A DNA stretch of 64,000 nt from Sphingomonas insulae (GTDB lineage Bacteria > Pseudomonadota > Alphaproteobacteria > Sphingomonadales > Sphingomonadaceae): contig NZ_CP048422.1 in NCBI RefSeq assembly GCF_010450875.1, positions 2,015,001-2,079,000 of the forward strand, written 5' to 3'. The notes beneath the pieces are model-generated. The model saw only the letters and a program-made list of their open reading frames with translations, was not told the DNA's origin and ran no database searches. Shown here one piece after another: positions 28,680-38,244 of the stretch. A program made the position numbers and the translations under genes. Position 1 is the stretch's first letter. Each line of letters begins with the position of its first letter.

Positions 28680-29336
28680 ATGCGTGTTCCGCTGATTCTG
28701 CTCGCAATTGCAGCGCTGGCCACCGCCGCGCCGGCCGCCGCTCCCCGCGACCCGGCGGTCGTCCGCGTGCGGCTCGACACCCCCTACGGCCCGATCGTGC
28801 TGGCGCTGGAAGCGCGACGGGCGCCGAAGACCGTCGCCAACTTCATGGGCTATGTCGACGACAAGCGCTTCGACGGGATGAGCTTCTATCGCTCCGCCCG
28901 CAATCGCAGCGCCCCGACCTATGGCTTCATCCAGGGCGGTATCCGCACCGACGCGCGGCGCATCCTGCCGCCATTCCCGCTCGAAACGACGGCGATGACC
29001 GGGATCAGGCATGTCGACGGCACGATCTCGATGGCGCGCCGGGCAGAGGCGGGGTCCGCCGGCGGCAATTTCTTCATCACCGTGGGCGCGATGCCCAGCA
29101 TGGATGCAAAGGGCAGCTATCCCGGCTATGCGGCGTTCGGCCATGTCGTGTCCGGCATGCCCGTGGTGAAGCGCATCCTGGCGTTGCCGACCGGCGGGGG
29201 CATGGGCGGGCAATTGCTGCTGCGGCCGATCAGGCTGGTCGCCGCACGCCGCCTGAACGGTACGCCGCACCCGACCGGGCTGGTCAAGCCATGGCTGGTC
29301 AAGACCAAGGCCGCACCCCGGCCGCCGGGGAAATAG
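28680..29336 (+). CDS. Periplasmic cyclophilin-type peptidyl-prolyl isomerase
   Basis: 218 residues. The signal peptide MRVPLILLAIAALATAAPAAA is followed by a cyclophilin domain with TPYGPIVLALEARRAPKTVANF, SFYRSA (catalytic Arg region), FIQGG, SAGGNFFITVG and FGHVVSGMPVV. It is likely a periplasmic proline isomerase assisting envelope protein folding. The C-terminal 30 residues are basic and variable. It is followed after 63 bases by another envelope gene. Confidence 0.9.
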   Translation: MRVPLILLAIAALATAAPAAAPRDPAVVRVRLDTPYGPIVLALEARRAPKTVANFMGYVDDKRFDGMSFYRSARNRSAPTYGFIQGGIRTDARRILPPFPLETTAMTGIRHVDGTISMARRAEAGSAGGNFFITVGAMPSMDAKGSYPGYAAFGHVVSGMPVVKRILALPTGGGMGGQLLLRPIRLVAARRLNGTPHPTGLVKPWLVKTKAAPRPPGK

Positions 29337-29399
29337 GTCAGCCACGGCAACCAAACGTGGCGGCTGCGGTTATCCTGCATCATCCCTGCAGGAGGACCA

Positions 29400-29777
29400 A
29401 TGATGAAGACCGGATTGCTCGCTGTACTCGCCACTATCGCCATGGCATCGCCCGTCGCCATGACCCCCGCCGCCGCGCAGCGGGGCGACCATCGTTGGCA
29501 GGGCGACAACGGCCGCAACTGGGAACCGTCGGAGCATTACCGCTCGGGCAAATATCGCGAGCGTCGCCTGGGCCGCAACGATCGCATCTACAAGGGCCGG
29601 GACGGTCGTGCCTATTGCAAGCGTAACGACGGCACCACCGGTCTGGTCGTCGGCGCGCTCGGTGGCGGCGTGCTAGGCAATCTGGTCGGCGGCGGTACGC
29701 TCGGCACGCTGCTCGGCGCGGGTGGCGGCGCGGTGCTGGGCCGATCGATCGACCGCGGCAATGTGAAGTGTCGCTGA
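29400..29777 (+). CDS. Glycine-zipper envelope protein
   Basis: 125 residues with a signal peptide (MMKTGLLAVLATIAMASPVAMTPAAAQ), an Arg/Asp-rich middle (HYRSGKYRERRLGRND) and a glycine-zipper 2TM segment (GLVVGALGGGVLGNLVGGGTLGT) near residues 81-115. Two Cys (AYCKR; VKCR-end) could form a disulfide. AGGAGG is 4-9 bases upstream of the tandem ATG. Comparable RcnB/glycine-zipper proteins are outer-membrane-associated; the function is not known. Confidence 0.78.
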   Translation: MMKTGLLAVLATIAMASPVAMTPAAAQRGDHRWQGDNGRNWEPSEHYRSGKYRERRLGRNDRIYKGRDGRAYCKRNDGTTGLVVGALGGGVLGNLVGGGTLGTLLGAGGGAVLGRSIDRGNVKCR

Positions 29778-29828
29778 TCTGAGCGACGGGGCGGCCATGG
29801 GCTGCTCCGAAGCCTAGACGCTTCGATC

Positions 29829-29860
29829 ATCGGGCGGCGGTCTGCAAACCGCCGCCCGAT
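29829..29860. terminator. 13-bp perfect hairpin between convergent genes
   Basis: ATCGGGCGGCGGT pairs with ACCGCCGCCCGAT around CTGCAA. It lies between the ends of the glycine-zipper gene and bfr. The stem is strong but there is no T-tract, so bidirectional termination is probable rather than certain. Confidence 0.6.
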
Positions 29861-29868
29861 GTATAACG

Positions 29869-30384
29869 TCAGCCCTTCAAGTACGGGGCAGCGCCCGACT
29901 TGGGCGAATCATGTTCGCTGATCGAATTCAGCTGCACGTAATTGTGGATGCCCATCCGTTCGATCATCTCGAACTGGCGTTCCAGCGTATCGACATGCTC
30001 CTCCTCGCTGGCGAGGATCCGCGCGAACAGGTCGCGGCTGATATAGTCCTTCACCTCTTCGCAATAGGCGATCGCGCCCTTCAGCTGGACGACGGCTTCC
30101 AGCTCCATCGCGAGATCGGAACGCAGCACCTCTTCGACGGTCTCGCCGATGCGCAGGCGGCCGAGCAGCTGGAAGTTGGGCAGTCCGTCGAGGAACAGGA
30201 TGCGCTCCGACAGCCAGTCGGCGTGCTTCATCTCGTCGATCGATTCCATCCGCTCATATTGGGCGAGCTTGTAGACGCCCCAATGGTCGAGCATCCGGTA
30301 ATGGAGCCAATATTGATTGATCGCAGTGAGTTCGTTCTTGAGCGCTTCGTTCAAGAATTCGATGACCCGCGGGTCGCCCTTCAT
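29869..30384 (-). CDS. bfr: Bacterioferritin
   Basis: 171 residues; 24-mer iron-storage protein with ferroxidase activity. Ferroxidase ligands E18, E51 and H54 and the haem-bridging Met52 (ERMESIDEMKHADWL) are in place, as are later Glu ligands in MELEAVVQLKGAIAYCEE and LASEEEHVD. Start MKGDPRV is chosen since GGAG is 8 bases upstream; an ATG two codons earlier is too close to it. It is downstream of bfd on the same strand and so under the same Fur-box-like palindromes. Confidence 0.96.
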   Translation of the reverse strand: MKGDPRVIEFLNEALKNELTAINQYWLHYRMLDHWGVYKLAQYERMESIDEMKHADWLSERILFLDGLPNFQLLGRLRIGETVEEVLRSDLAMELEAVVQLKGAIAYCEEVKDYISRDLFARILASEEEHVDTLERQFEMIERMGIHNYVQLNSISEHDSPKSGAAPYLKG

Positions 30385-30496
30385 CGCCATGACTCCAACA
30401 CCTTTCGGATCGTTACCAGGCGGGTCTAGGCGTCAAACCACTATTGCGGCAACCCCGAAAGTGGCGGATTTCTGCGGTTTTATTGACTTGCGAACG

Positions 30497-30667
30497 TCAG
30501 GCAGCAGCGAGTTCGGTATCGATAATGGCTCGCGCTACCACCGTGCATTGCCCGCATTTCGCCTGGCATCCCAACGAGCGATACGCCTGACACGCGGTCA
30601 TGCAGCCGCTGCGTGCCGCTGCACGGACCTGGGATTCCCGAATGGCATTGCAGACGCAGACGACCAT
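30497..30667 (-). CDS. bfd: Bacterioferritin-associated ferredoxin
   Basis: 56 residues, starting MVVCVCNAIRESQV and ending IIDTELAAA. The four [2Fe-2S] cysteines are in C-V-C (4, 6) and CGQC (C-x2-C near 38-41), the Bfd BFD-like fold. Bfd reduces the haem of Bfr and so releases stored iron. It is 113 bases upstream of bfr. TGCGA/TCGCA palindromes lie 38-75 bases upstream of its ATG. Confidence 0.9.
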   Translation of the reverse strand: MVVCVCNAIRESQVRAAARSGCMTACQAYRSLGCQAKCGQCTVVARAIIDTELAAA

Positions 30668-30704
30668 GGATGCTCCTTCGCTTCGCCCATCCGAATAGGG
30701 CTAA

Positions 30705-30742
30705 TGCGAGGCGCTCGCAAGTCATTATGCGACTGATTCGCA
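30705..30742 (-). promoter_or_regulatory. Two Fur-box-like palindromes upstream of bfd
   Basis: TGCGAGGCGCTCGCA (30705-30719) and TGCGACTGATTCGCA (30728-30742) are both 15-mers with TGCGA and TCGCA ends, 23 bases centre to centre (about two helical turns). They resemble alphaproteobacterial Fur operators and lie where the bfd-bfr promoter should be. The second matches the AT-rich-centred consensus better. Confidence 0.65.
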
Positions 30743-30803
30743 GTCGCTGGCGCACGGTTCGTCGCAACCCGATCCCGCGCGCCAGACGATCCGGATTCGC
30801 CGG

Positions 30804-33023
30804 TCAGGCCAGCGCGGCGTCGGCCCCCATCAACCGGGGGAAGAAGCCTTCGTGCGCGGTGCGCAGATCGTCGAGCGTCACCACGTCGTCGCGGTCGGGG
30901 CGTTCGAAGATCAGCCGCTTGCCACCGGTGCGACCCAGCGGCTCCGCCTCGACGCCCGCGGCATGGGCGGCGCCCAGGAAGTCGAGCAGGGCATGGTCCT
31001 GCACCGTCACCACATAGACGCCCTGATCCTCGGCGAAGAACGACCGTGCACAGCCGAACGGCTGCTTGCGATCGATCATCGCGCCGATGCCGCCGGCCAG
31101 TGCCATTTCGGCAATCGTCACCGCGATGCCGCCATCCGACACGTCGTGCACCGCCGACAGCCAGCCATCGGTGATCGCGGCGCGGATCAGGTCGCCCGCC
31201 TTGCGCTCGGCGTCGAGATCGACCGGCGGGGGAGGGCCTTCCTCGCGGCCATGGCATTCGCGCAGGTACAGCGACTGGCCAAGGTGGCCGCCGCGCGCAC
31301 CGACGACGAGGATCATGTCGCCCGTCCCCTTGAAGGCGATCGTCGCGTTTTTCGTCCAGTCCTTGAGCAGGCCGACACCGCCGATCGCGGGCGTTGGCAG
31401 GATCGCGGAACCGCCGCCGGTCGCCTTGGATTCGTTGTACAGGCTGACGTTCCCCGACACGATCGGAAAGTCCAATGCCCGGCACGCCTGCGCCATGCCA
31501 TCGAGGCAGCCGACGATCTGGCCCATGATCTCGGGCCGCTGCGGATTGGCGAAGTTGAGGCAGTTGGTGATCGCCAGCGGCGTCGCGCCGACCGCGGTCA
31601 GGTTGCGCCACGCCTCGGCGACCGCCTGCTTGCCGCCCTCGACCGGGTCGGCGAAGCAATAGCGCGGGGTGCAGTCGGTGGTGATCGCCAGTGCCTTGGT
31701 CGTTCCGTGGACGCGGACGACCGCACTGTCGCCGCCCGGTGCCTGCACCGTGTCGGCGCCGACCATGTGGTCGTATTGCTCCCAGATCCAGCGGCGGCTG
31801 GCGACATCGGGCGACCCCATCAGCGTCAGCAGGTCCCTGGCGATATCGCCGCTCTCGGGCACGTTTTCCAGCGGCGCCGGCGCAGGCGTCGGGACGTGCG
31901 GACGGTCGTATAGCGGCGCTTCGTCGGCGAGCGGCCCCAGCGGGATGTCGCAGACGATTTCGCCCCGCCACTTCAGCACCATCCGCTCGGTATCGGTAAC
32001 GTGGCCGATGACCGCGAAGTCGAGTTCCCACTTGCGGAAGATCGCCTCCGCCTCGCCCTCGCGGCCGGGCTTCAGCACCATCAGCATGCGCTCCTGCGAT
32101 TCGGAGAGCATCATCTCGTACGGGGTCATGCCGGTTTCGCGCTGGGGAACGTCGTCCATCACCAGTTCGATGCCGACGCCGCCCTTCGACGCCATCTCGA
32201 CCGACGATGACGTCAGGCCGGCGGCCCCCATGTCCTGGATCGCGACGATCACGTCGGTCGCCATCAGTTCCAGGCACGCCTCGATCAGCAGCTTTTCGGT
32301 GAAGGGGTCGCCGACCTGCACCGTCGGGCGCTTGGCGTCGGCATCCTCGCCGAAATCGGCGCTCGCCATCGTCGCGCCGTGGATGCCGTCGCGCCCGGTC
32401 TTGCTGCCGACATAGACGATCGGATTGCCGATGCCGCTGGCGGCGGAATAGAAAATCTTGTCCTGATCGGCGATCCCGACCGTCATCGCATTGACTAGGA
32501 TGTTGCCGTCATAGGCGGGATGAAAGTTCACCTCGCCCCCGACGGTCGGCACGCCAACGCAATTGCCATAGCCGCCGATGCCATGGACGACGCCGCTGAT
32601 CAGGTGGCGCATCCTGGGGTGCGTCGGCGATCCGAAGCGCAACGCGTTCATGTTGGCGATCGGCCGCGCGCCCATCGTGAACACGTCACGCAGGATGCCG
32701 CCGACGCCGGTCGCCGCGCCCTGGTAGGGTTCGATGTACGAGGGGTGGTTGTGCGATTCCATCTTGAAAATCGCGGCCTGGTTGTCGCCGATGTCGATCA
32801 CGCCGGCGTTCTCACCGGGGCCGCAAATCACCTGCGGCCCTTCGGTGGGGAGCTTCTTGAGGTGGATGCGGCTCGACTTGTAGCTGCAATGCTCGGACCA
32901 CATGACCGAAAAGATGCCGAGTTCGACAAGGTTGGGTTCGCGACCCAGCGCGTGCAGCACGCGCTCATATTCCTCGGGGGACAGGCCATGGTCGGCGACG
33001 ATCTGGGGCGTGATCTCGGTCAT
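30804..33023 (-). CDS. purL: Phosphoribosylformylglycinamidine synthase subunit PurL
   Basis: 739 residues, the small PurL that works with PurQ and PurS: converts FGAR, glutamine and ATP to FGAM in purine synthesis. Motifs include [11 protein letters not shown] near the N-terminus, [53 protein letters not shown] and, in the C-terminal half, [16 protein letters not shown] and [11 protein letters not shown]. The two AIRS-like halves are complete. purQ and purS are not in the window. Confidence 0.97.
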   Translation of the reverse strand: MTEITPQIVADHGLSPEEYERVLHALGREPNLVELGIFSVMWSEHCSYKSSRIHLKKLPTEGPQVICGPGENAGVIDIGDNQAAIFKMESHNHPSYIEPYQGAATGVGGILRDVFTMGARPIANMNALRFGSPTHPRMRHLISGVVHGIGGYGNCVGVPTVGGEVNFHPAYDGNILVNAMTVGIADQDKIFYSAASGIGNPIVYVGSKTGRDGIHGATMASADFGEDADAKRPTVQVGDPFTEKLLIEACLELMATDVIVAIQDMGAAGLTSSSVEMASKGGVGIELVMDDVPQRETGMTPYEMMLSESQERMLMVLKPGREGEAEAIFRKWELDFAVIGHVTDTERMVLKWRGEIVCDIPLGPLADEAPLYDRPHVPTPAPAPLENVPESGDIARDLLTLMGSPDVASRRWIWEQYDHMVGADTVQAPGGDSAVVRVHGTTKALAITTDCTPRYCFADPVEGGKQAVAEAWRNLTAVGATPLAITNCLNFANPQRPEIMGQIVGCLDGMAQACRALDFPIVSGNVSLYNESKATGGGSAILPTPAIGGVGLLKDWTKNATIAFKGTGDMILVVGARGGHLGQSLYLRECHGREEGPPPPVDLDAERKAGDLIRAAITDGWLSAVHDVSDGGIAVTIAEMALAGGIGAMIDRKQPFGCARSFFAEDQGVYVVTVQDHALLDFLGAAHAAGVEAEPLGRTGGKRLIFERPDRDDVVTLDDLRTAHEGFFPRLMGADAALA

Positions 33024-33202
33024 GCGCGCGCCTTAGCGAGGCTCGGCGGTTTCGTCACCTGTCCGTGGAGCCTCCCGCGTCCCGCGCCAGGTTCGCGAAG
33101 GCAACGGCGGCGCGCACGCACAGAGGGGGGCGGGGATTTCACCTTGCCCGGCCGGCGCGGGGCGGGCGATAGCGCGCGCCGCCCATCCAACGAAGGACCA
33201 TC

Positions 33203-33514
33203 ATGGCCAACATTCCGTTCGACATCCCCCACGCGCTCGGCAAGGACGAGGCCCGCCGCCGCATCGATGCGGGATTGCCCCGGCTCGCGCAGCATATCCC
33301 CGGCGGCGGCACGGTCGATGCGGACTGGACCGGGGCCGACACGCTGGCAATGGCGATCGTCACGATGGGGCAGAAGGTCGCGGTCGACATGACCGTCGGC
33401 GAAGCGAACGTCGACGGCACGGTCAAGGTGCCGATGATGCTGGCGATGATGTCCGGTCCGATCGCCGAATTCGTGAAGACCAGCGCGGAAAAGATGCTGG
33501 CGAAACCGGCCTGA
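33203..33514 (+). CDS. Polyhydroxyalkanoic acid system family protein
   Basis: 103 residues with the pattern IPHALGKDEARRRIDAGLPRL, then VDMTVGEANVDGTVKVPMMLAMM, which fits the PHA_gran_rgn (polyhydroxyalkanoic acid system) family. Members are small cytoplasmic proteins loosely linked to PHA granules; no PHA synthase or phasin is nearby, so the function is open. It is divergent from purL. Confidence 0.78.
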   Translation: MANIPFDIPHALGKDEARRRIDAGLPRLAQHIPGGGTVDADWTGADTLAMAIVTMGQKVAVDMTVGEANVDGTVKVPMMLAMMSGPIAEFVKTSAEKMLAKPA

Positions 33515-33599
33515 TCCTCACGCAGCTCGTCCGGCCGCCTGCGATCGCGGGCGCCGGGCGTTGCGCGCGCGGCGGCCGGTGGCCCCGCGCGTCGGAACG

Positions 33600-34436
33600 C
33601 TATCGCAGTCGCTCGGCATGCCAGCGCAGATGGTCGGGCATGAAGGTCGCGATGAAATAATAGCTATGGTCGTATCCCGGCTGCAGCCGCAGCGTCAGGT
33701 CGATCCCCGCTGCCCGGCAGGCATCGGCCAGCCGCTGCGGCTGCAGCTGATCGGCCAGGAACTGATCCGCGTCGCCTTGGTCCACCAGCAGCGCCGGCAC
33801 GCGCGCGCCATCCTCGATCAGCGCCACCGCGTCATGCGCCCGCCATGCCGCCGGGTCGTCGCCCAGATAGCCGCCCAACGCCTTTTCGCCCCACGGCACC
33901 TGTCCGGGCGCGACGATCGGTGCGAAGGCCGACATCGCGCGGAACCGGTCGGCGAAGGTCAGGCCGATGGTCAGCGCGCCATGGCCCCCCATCGAATGCC
34001 CCATGATCGACTGGCGCGTCATGTCGGCGGGGAAATGCGCGCCGACCAGCGCCGGCAATTCCTCCGTCACATAGGTCCACATGCGGAAATGCGGCGTCCA
34101 GGGCGCTTGCGTCGCATCGACGTAGAAGCCCGCACCCTGGCCCATGTCGTACGCAGGATCGTCCGCCACGCCATCGCCGCGCGGCGAGGTGTCGGGCGCG
34201 ACCAGGATCAGCCCCAGCTCGGCGCAGGCGCGCCGATAGTCGCCCTTGTCGGTGACGTTGGCGTGGGTGCAGGTGAGGCCAGACAGATACCAGACCACCG
34301 GCAATGTCTCGCCCTCGTCATGCGGGGGGACGTAGACCGAAAAGGTCATCGGCGTTCCCGTCGCGCTCGATGCGTGGGTGTAGACGCCCTGCGTCCCGCC
34401 ACAGGCGCGCGCCTTCGACACCGTCTCGATCGTCAT
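33600..34436 (-). CDS. fghA: S-formylglutathione hydrolase
   Basis: 278 residues, alpha/beta-hydrolase of the esterase D family. Nucleophile Ser is in GHSMGGHGA (about residue 146); Asp and His of the triad are expected in DQGDADQFL and GYDHSYYF. It hydrolyses S-formylglutathione to formate and glutathione, the last step of glutathione-dependent formaldehyde oxidation. It overlaps the purU stop by 4 bp and shares the frmA strand, forming one cluster. Confidence 0.95.
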   Translation of the reverse strand: MTIETVSKARACGGTQGVYTHASSATGTPMTFSVYVPPHDEGETLPVVWYLSGLTCTHANVTDKGDYRRACAELGLILVAPDTSPRGDGVADDPAYDMGQGAGFYVDATQAPWTPHFRMWTYVTEELPALVGAHFPADMTRQSIMGHSMGGHGALTIGLTFADRFRAMSAFAPIVAPGQVPWGEKALGGYLGDDPAAWRAHDAVALIEDGARVPALLVDQGDADQFLADQLQPQRLADACRAAGIDLTLRLQPGYDHSYYFIATFMPDHLRWHAERLR

Positions 34437-35302
34437 CTGAACACCACCGTCCTGTTGCCGTTGAGGAACACCCGCCGTTCGCCGACCCAGGCGACCGCAC
34501 GGGCGAGCACCTGCGATTCGATGTCGCGGCCGATGCGGATAAGGTCGTCGACGCTGGCGCGATGATCGACCCGCTCCACCGCCTGTTCGATGATCGGCCC
34601 TTCATCGAGGTCCGAGGTGACGAAATGCGCGGTCGCCCCGATCAGCTTCACGCCGCGGGCATGCGCGCGGTGATAGGGTTGCGCGCCCTTGAAGCCGGGC
34701 AGGAAGCTGTGGTGGATGTTGATGCACCGCCCCTCCAGCGCGGCGACCAGCCCCGGGCCCAGCACCTGCATGTAGCGCGCGAGGACGAGGTAATCCGCTC
34801 GCGCCTCCGCCATCAGCGCGACGATCGCCGCTTCCTGCCGGTCGCGCGTGTCCGCCGTCACCGGCAGGTGATGCCAGGGCAGTCCGTGCCATTGCACCAG
34901 CGGGCGCAGGTTCTCGTGGTTGGATAGCACGCCGACGATCTCGACCGGCAGCGCGCCGGTCTGCCAGCGGTGGAGCAGGTCGTTGAGGCAGTGCGAGCCC
35001 CTGGACACCGCGATCAGCACCCGCGGGCGATCCGCGGCGGCATGCAGGCTCCAGTCGAACGCGAACCGGGCGGCGACGGGCGCCAGCGCCGCTTCGATCC
35101 CCGCGCGATCGGCGGGATAGCGCCCGCCGCCGCGTACGAAGGCGACGCGCATGAAGAAGCGCCCAGTCTCCAGATCGGCATATTGCTGGCTGTCGACGAT
35201 GAAGCCGTCGATGGCGGCCAGCGCGCCGGACACCGCGGCGACGATGCCGACGCGGTCCTGGCACGCCAACGTCAGCACCTGGACCGCGCGGCGTTCGGTC
35301 AT
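34433..35302 (-). CDS. purU: Formyltetrahydrofolate deformylase
   Basis: 289 residues: an N-terminal ACT domain (VLTLACQDRVGIVAAVSGALA) and a C-terminal formyltransferase-like domain with SNHENLRPLVQWHGLPWHHLPV, ARYMQVLGP and NIHHSFLPGFKGAQPYHRAHARGVKLIGATAHFV, which carries the catalytic His and Asn. It releases formate and THF from 10-formyl-THF. Its place in a formaldehyde cluster suggests a role in one-carbon balance. ATG overlaps the VOC gene stop (TGATG-type). Confidence 0.94.
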   Translation of the reverse strand: MTERRAVQVLTLACQDRVGIVAAVSGALAAIDGFIVDSQQYADLETGRFFMRVAFVRGGGRYPADRAGIEAALAPVAARFAFDWSLHAAADRPRVLIAVSRGSHCLNDLLHRWQTGALPVEIVGVLSNHENLRPLVQWHGLPWHHLPVTADTRDRQEAAIVALMAEARADYLVLARYMQVLGPGLVAALEGRCINIHHSFLPGFKGAQPYHRAHARGVKLIGATAHFVTSDLDEGPIIEQAVERVDHRASVDDLIRIGRDIESQVLARAVAWVGERRVFLNGNRTVVFR

Positions 35303-35685
35303 CAGGCGGAAACGCGGTGCATCGCGCACACCTTGTTGCCGGCAGGATCGCGCAGATACGCAAGGTAGAGCGGCCCGAACGGCGATTGCCGCACGCCCGG
35401 CGCATCCTCGATCGCGGTGCCGCCGGCGGCAACGCCCGCCGCATGCCAGGCGTCGGCGGCCTCGGGCGAGGCGGCGGCGAAGCCGATCGTGCCGCCATTG
35501 GCATGGCAGGCCGGCTCGCCGTTGATCGGCCTGGTGAGGATCAGGATGCCGCCGTCGTGCACATAGGCGGTACGGCCCATCGGATCGGCGCGTCCGGCCG
35601 CACCGCCGAGCGCGCCGAGCGTGGCGTCATAGAACGCCTTGGACGCGGCCATGTCGTCGGTGCCGATCATGATGTGGCTGAACAC
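35302..35685 (-). CDS. VOC family protein
   Basis: 127 residues of one glyoxalase/bleomycin-resistance (VOC) fold: FSHIMIGTDDMAASKAFYDATLGALG at the N-terminus and LYLAYLRDPAGNKVCAMHRV at the C-terminus, with the usual metal positions His and a C-terminal acid not fully conserved. It lies between frmA and purU in overlapping order, so it is probably part of the formaldehyde response, perhaps handling a glutathione adduct. That is inference from position. Confidence 0.85.
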   Translation of the reverse strand: MFSHIMIGTDDMAASKAFYDATLGALGGAAGRADPMGRTAYVHDGGILILTRPINGEPACHANGGTIGFAAASPEAADAWHAAGVAAGGTAIEDAPGVRQSPFGPLYLAYLRDPAGNKVCAMHRVSA

Positions 35686-35745
35686 TCCGTCTCTCCTTCG
35701 TTATGATTGAACCTGTCTGTGCCGTGTTACCGCGGCATGGCAATA

Positions 35746-36852
35746 TCAATAGATCACCACGGACCGGATGCTCGTCCCCGCGTGCATCAGGTCGAAACCC
35801 GTGTTGATCTCGTCCAGCGTCAGCCGGTGGGTGATCATCGGATCGATCTGGATCATCCCGTCCATGTACCAGTCGACGATCTTGGGCGTGTCGGTCCGCC
35901 CGCGCGCGCCGCCGAAGGCAGTGCCGCGCCAGTTGCGCCCGGTCACCAGCTGGAACGGCCGGGTCGCGATCTCCTTGCCCGCTTCGGCGACGCCGATCAC
36001 GACGCTCGTCCCCCAGCCGCGGTGGCAGCATTCCAGCGCCTGGCGCATCACGTCGGTGTTGCCGGTGCAATCGAAGCTATAGTCCGCGCCGCCGTCGGTC
36101 AGCGCCACGATATGCGCGACGATATCGCCGACCGCCTTCGGGTTGGCGAAGTGGGTCATGCCGAACTTGCGGCCCCATTCTTCGCGATCGGGATTGATGT
36201 CGACGCCGACGATCATCTTCGCGCCCGCCAGCTTCGCGCCCTGGATGACATTGAGGCCGATGCCGCCCAGCCCGAACACCACGACGGTGTCGCCCACCTG
36301 CACCTTGGCCGTGTTGACGACCGCGCCGACGCCCGTCGTCACGCCGCAGCCGACATAGCAGCTGGTGTCGAACGGCGCGTCCTTGCGGATGTTCGCGACC
36401 GCGATCTCGGGCAGCACGGTGAAGTTCGAGAATGTCGAACAGCCCATGTAGTGAAAGATCGGCTGCCCCTTGTAGCTGAAGCGCGTCGTGCCGTCGGGCA
36501 TCACGCCCTTGCCCTGCGTCGCGCGGATCGCGGTGCACAGGTTGGTCTTCTGGCTGAGGCACGACTTACACTGGCGGCATTCGGGCGTGTAGAGCGGGAT
36601 GACATGGTCGCCGACCGCGACGCTCGTCACCCCCGCGCCGATCTCGCGGACGATGCCCGCGCCTTCATGCCCCAGCACGCTCGGGAACAGGCCCTCGCTG
36701 TCCAATCCGTCGAGCGTATAGGCATCGGTGTGGCAGATCCCGGTCGCCATGATCTCGACCAGCACTTCGCCGGCCTTGGGACCCTCAAGGTCGAGCTCGA
36801 CGATCTCGAGCGGGCGCTTGGCTTCGAACGCGACGGCAGCGCGGGTCTTCAT
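35746..36852 (-). CDS. frmA: S-(hydroxymethyl)glutathione dehydrogenase / class III alcohol dehydrogenase
   Basis: 368 residues from [14 protein letters not shown] is 8 bases upstream, whereas an in-frame GTG three codons earlier overlaps that site. The catalytic zinc region is [14 protein letters not shown] with GHEGAGIV; the structural zinc has four Cys in [15 protein letters not shown]. The NAD Rossmann motif is [14 protein letters not shown]. It oxidises the glutathione-formaldehyde adduct to S-formylglutathione and also reduces S-nitrosoglutathione. First gene of the cluster. Confidence 0.96.
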   Translation of the reverse strand: MKTRAAVAFEAKRPLEIVELDLEGPKAGEVLVEIMATGICHTDAYTLDGLDSEGLFPSVLGHEGAGIVREIGAGVTSVAVGDHVIPLYTPECRQCKSCLSQKTNLCTAIRATQGKGVMPDGTTRFSYKGQPIFHYMGCSTFSNFTVLPEIAVANIRKDAPFDTSCYVGCGVTTGVGAVVNTAKVQVGDTVVVFGLGGIGLNVIQGAKLAGAKMIVGVDINPDREEWGRKFGMTHFANPKAVGDIVAHIVALTDGGADYSFDCTGNTDVMRQALECCHRGWGTSVVIGVAEAGKEIATRPFQLVTGRNWRGTAFGGARGRTDTPKIVDWYMDGMIQIDPMITHRLTLDEINTGFDLMHAGTSIRSVVIY

Positions 36853-36972
36853 CGGGGTCACTCCGGGACGTTTGGCGATATCGCGGTTACCGTCCGACCG
36901 GCCCGGGTGGCAAGCGGGATCACTGGCGGCGGAGGTTGCCCTAGACGTGATAACATATCATAGCGCGACGTC

Positions 36973-38184
36973 ATGGCTACCGACACGATCGCTCCACCCG
37001 CCCATAACGCGAGCCCGCCCGCATCGATCGTGGGCGCGAGCCCAGCTGCACCGACCATGGCCGCCAATGCCCGCATCGGCGCGATCGATGGCCTGCGCGG
37101 CCTCGTCATGCTGTTGATGCTGGTCGACCACGCGCGCGAGACCTTCTTCTACGGCCATCAGGTCGCCGACCCGATGGACCTTGCCGCGACGTCGCCCGGC
37201 CTGTTCTTCACCCGGCTGGCGGCGCATCTGTGCGCACCGGTCTTCGTCGCGCTGACCGGCCTTGCCGCCTGGCTGTACGGCGCAAGGCGTCCTGCCGCCG
37301 AAACCGCCGCATTCTTGGTGAAGCGCGGCCTGTTCCTCATCGTGCTGGAACTGACCGTCGTCGGCTTCGCCTGGACCTTCGCATGGCCGCCGACGACGGT
37401 GTTCCTGCAGGTGATCTGGGCGATCGGCTGGTCGATGATCGCGCTCGCCGCGCTGGTCCACCTGCCGCGCGGGTGGATCGCGGGCATCGGCGGCGTCATC
37501 GTCGTCGGGCATAATCTGCTCGATCCGATCGCCTTCGCGCCCGGCCAGCCCGGTCATACGCTGTGGGCGATCCTGCACGACCGTGGGTATATCGACCTGT
37601 GGGAGGGGGCGAGGGCGCGCACCTCCTACCCCGTCCTGCCATGGATCGGCGCGATCGCGCTCGGCTATGCGATCGGGCCGTGGTTCGCGGCGAGCGTGTC
37701 CGCCGACACCCGTACCCGCAACCTGCGCATCTGCGGCATCGCCGCATTGGTCGGCTTTGCGATCGTTCGCGGGCTGAACGGTTATGGCGATCCCACCCCT
37801 TGGCACGCCGGCGACACGCCGCTCGCGACGGCGATGAGCGTGCTCAACGTCACCAAATACCCGCCCTCGCTCGATTTCCTGCTGCTGACGCTGGGCGTCG
37901 GCGCGTTGGTGCTGTCGGCGTGGCCGGAACGGGCAGGGCGCTGGCTCGCCGTGCTCGGCAGCGCGCCGCTATTCTTCTACGTCGTGCACCTCTACGTCCT
38001 TCACCTCGTGCGCATTGCCGCGGCCGCCGCAGTGGGCGTGCCGACCGCGGAACTGCATGACGTTCCCTCGGTCGCGTGGCTGTGGCTGATCGCGGCGCTC
38101 CTCGCCCCGCCGCTCTGGCTCGCGACCCGCTGGTTCGCGCGGCGCAAACAGGCGAGCGGGGCATGGTGGATGCGCTACCTCTGA
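36973..38184 (+). CDS. DUF1624 / heparan-alpha-glucosaminide N-acetyltransferase-like membrane protein
   Basis: 403 residues with about ten membrane helices. The first reads RIGAIDGLRGLVMLLMLVDHARETFFYGHQ, the signature of the DUF1624 acyltransferase-3-like family; later helices include FLQVIWAIGWSMIALAAL and FFYVVHLYVLHLVRIAAA. Members are inner-membrane proteins thought to move acyl groups, but bacterial substrates are unknown. The N-terminal 33 residues are Ala/Pro-rich and cytosolic. It is divergent from frmA; a Fur box follows immediately. Confidence 0.82.
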   Translation: MATDTIAPPAHNASPPASIVGASPAAPTMAANARIGAIDGLRGLVMLLMLVDHARETFFYGHQVADPMDLAATSPGLFFTRLAAHLCAPVFVALTGLAAWLYGARRPAAETAAFLVKRGLFLIVLELTVVGFAWTFAWPPTTVFLQVIWAIGWSMIALAALVHLPRGWIAGIGGVIVVGHNLLDPIAFAPGQPGHTLWAILHDRGYIDLWEGARARTSYPVLPWIGAIALGYAIGPWFAASVSADTRTRNLRICGIAALVGFAIVRGLNGYGDPTPWHAGDTPLATAMSVLNVTKYPPSLDFLLLTLGVGALVLSAWPERAGRWLAVLGSAPLFFYVVHLYVLHLVRIAAAAAVGVPTAELHDVPSVAWLWLIAALLAPPLWLATRWFARRKQASGAWWMRYL

Positions 38185-38188
38185 CAGG

Positions 38189-38209
38189 TGCGGATGATAA
38201 TCATTCGCA
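38189..38209 (+). promoter_or_regulatory. Strong Fur box before the PepSY-DUF2271-DUF4198-apbE operon
   Basis: A 21-bp near-perfect palindrome with TGCG and CGCA ends and the central ATGATAATCAT, which is also the core of the classical E. coli Fur consensus. Only one pair and the centre are mismatched. It lies 36 bases before the PepSY gene ATG, where an operator would block transcription. Confidence 0.8.
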
Positions 38210-38244
38210 AGAGAGTTGAACTGTTGCCCCGCCGCGGCTAGTCG

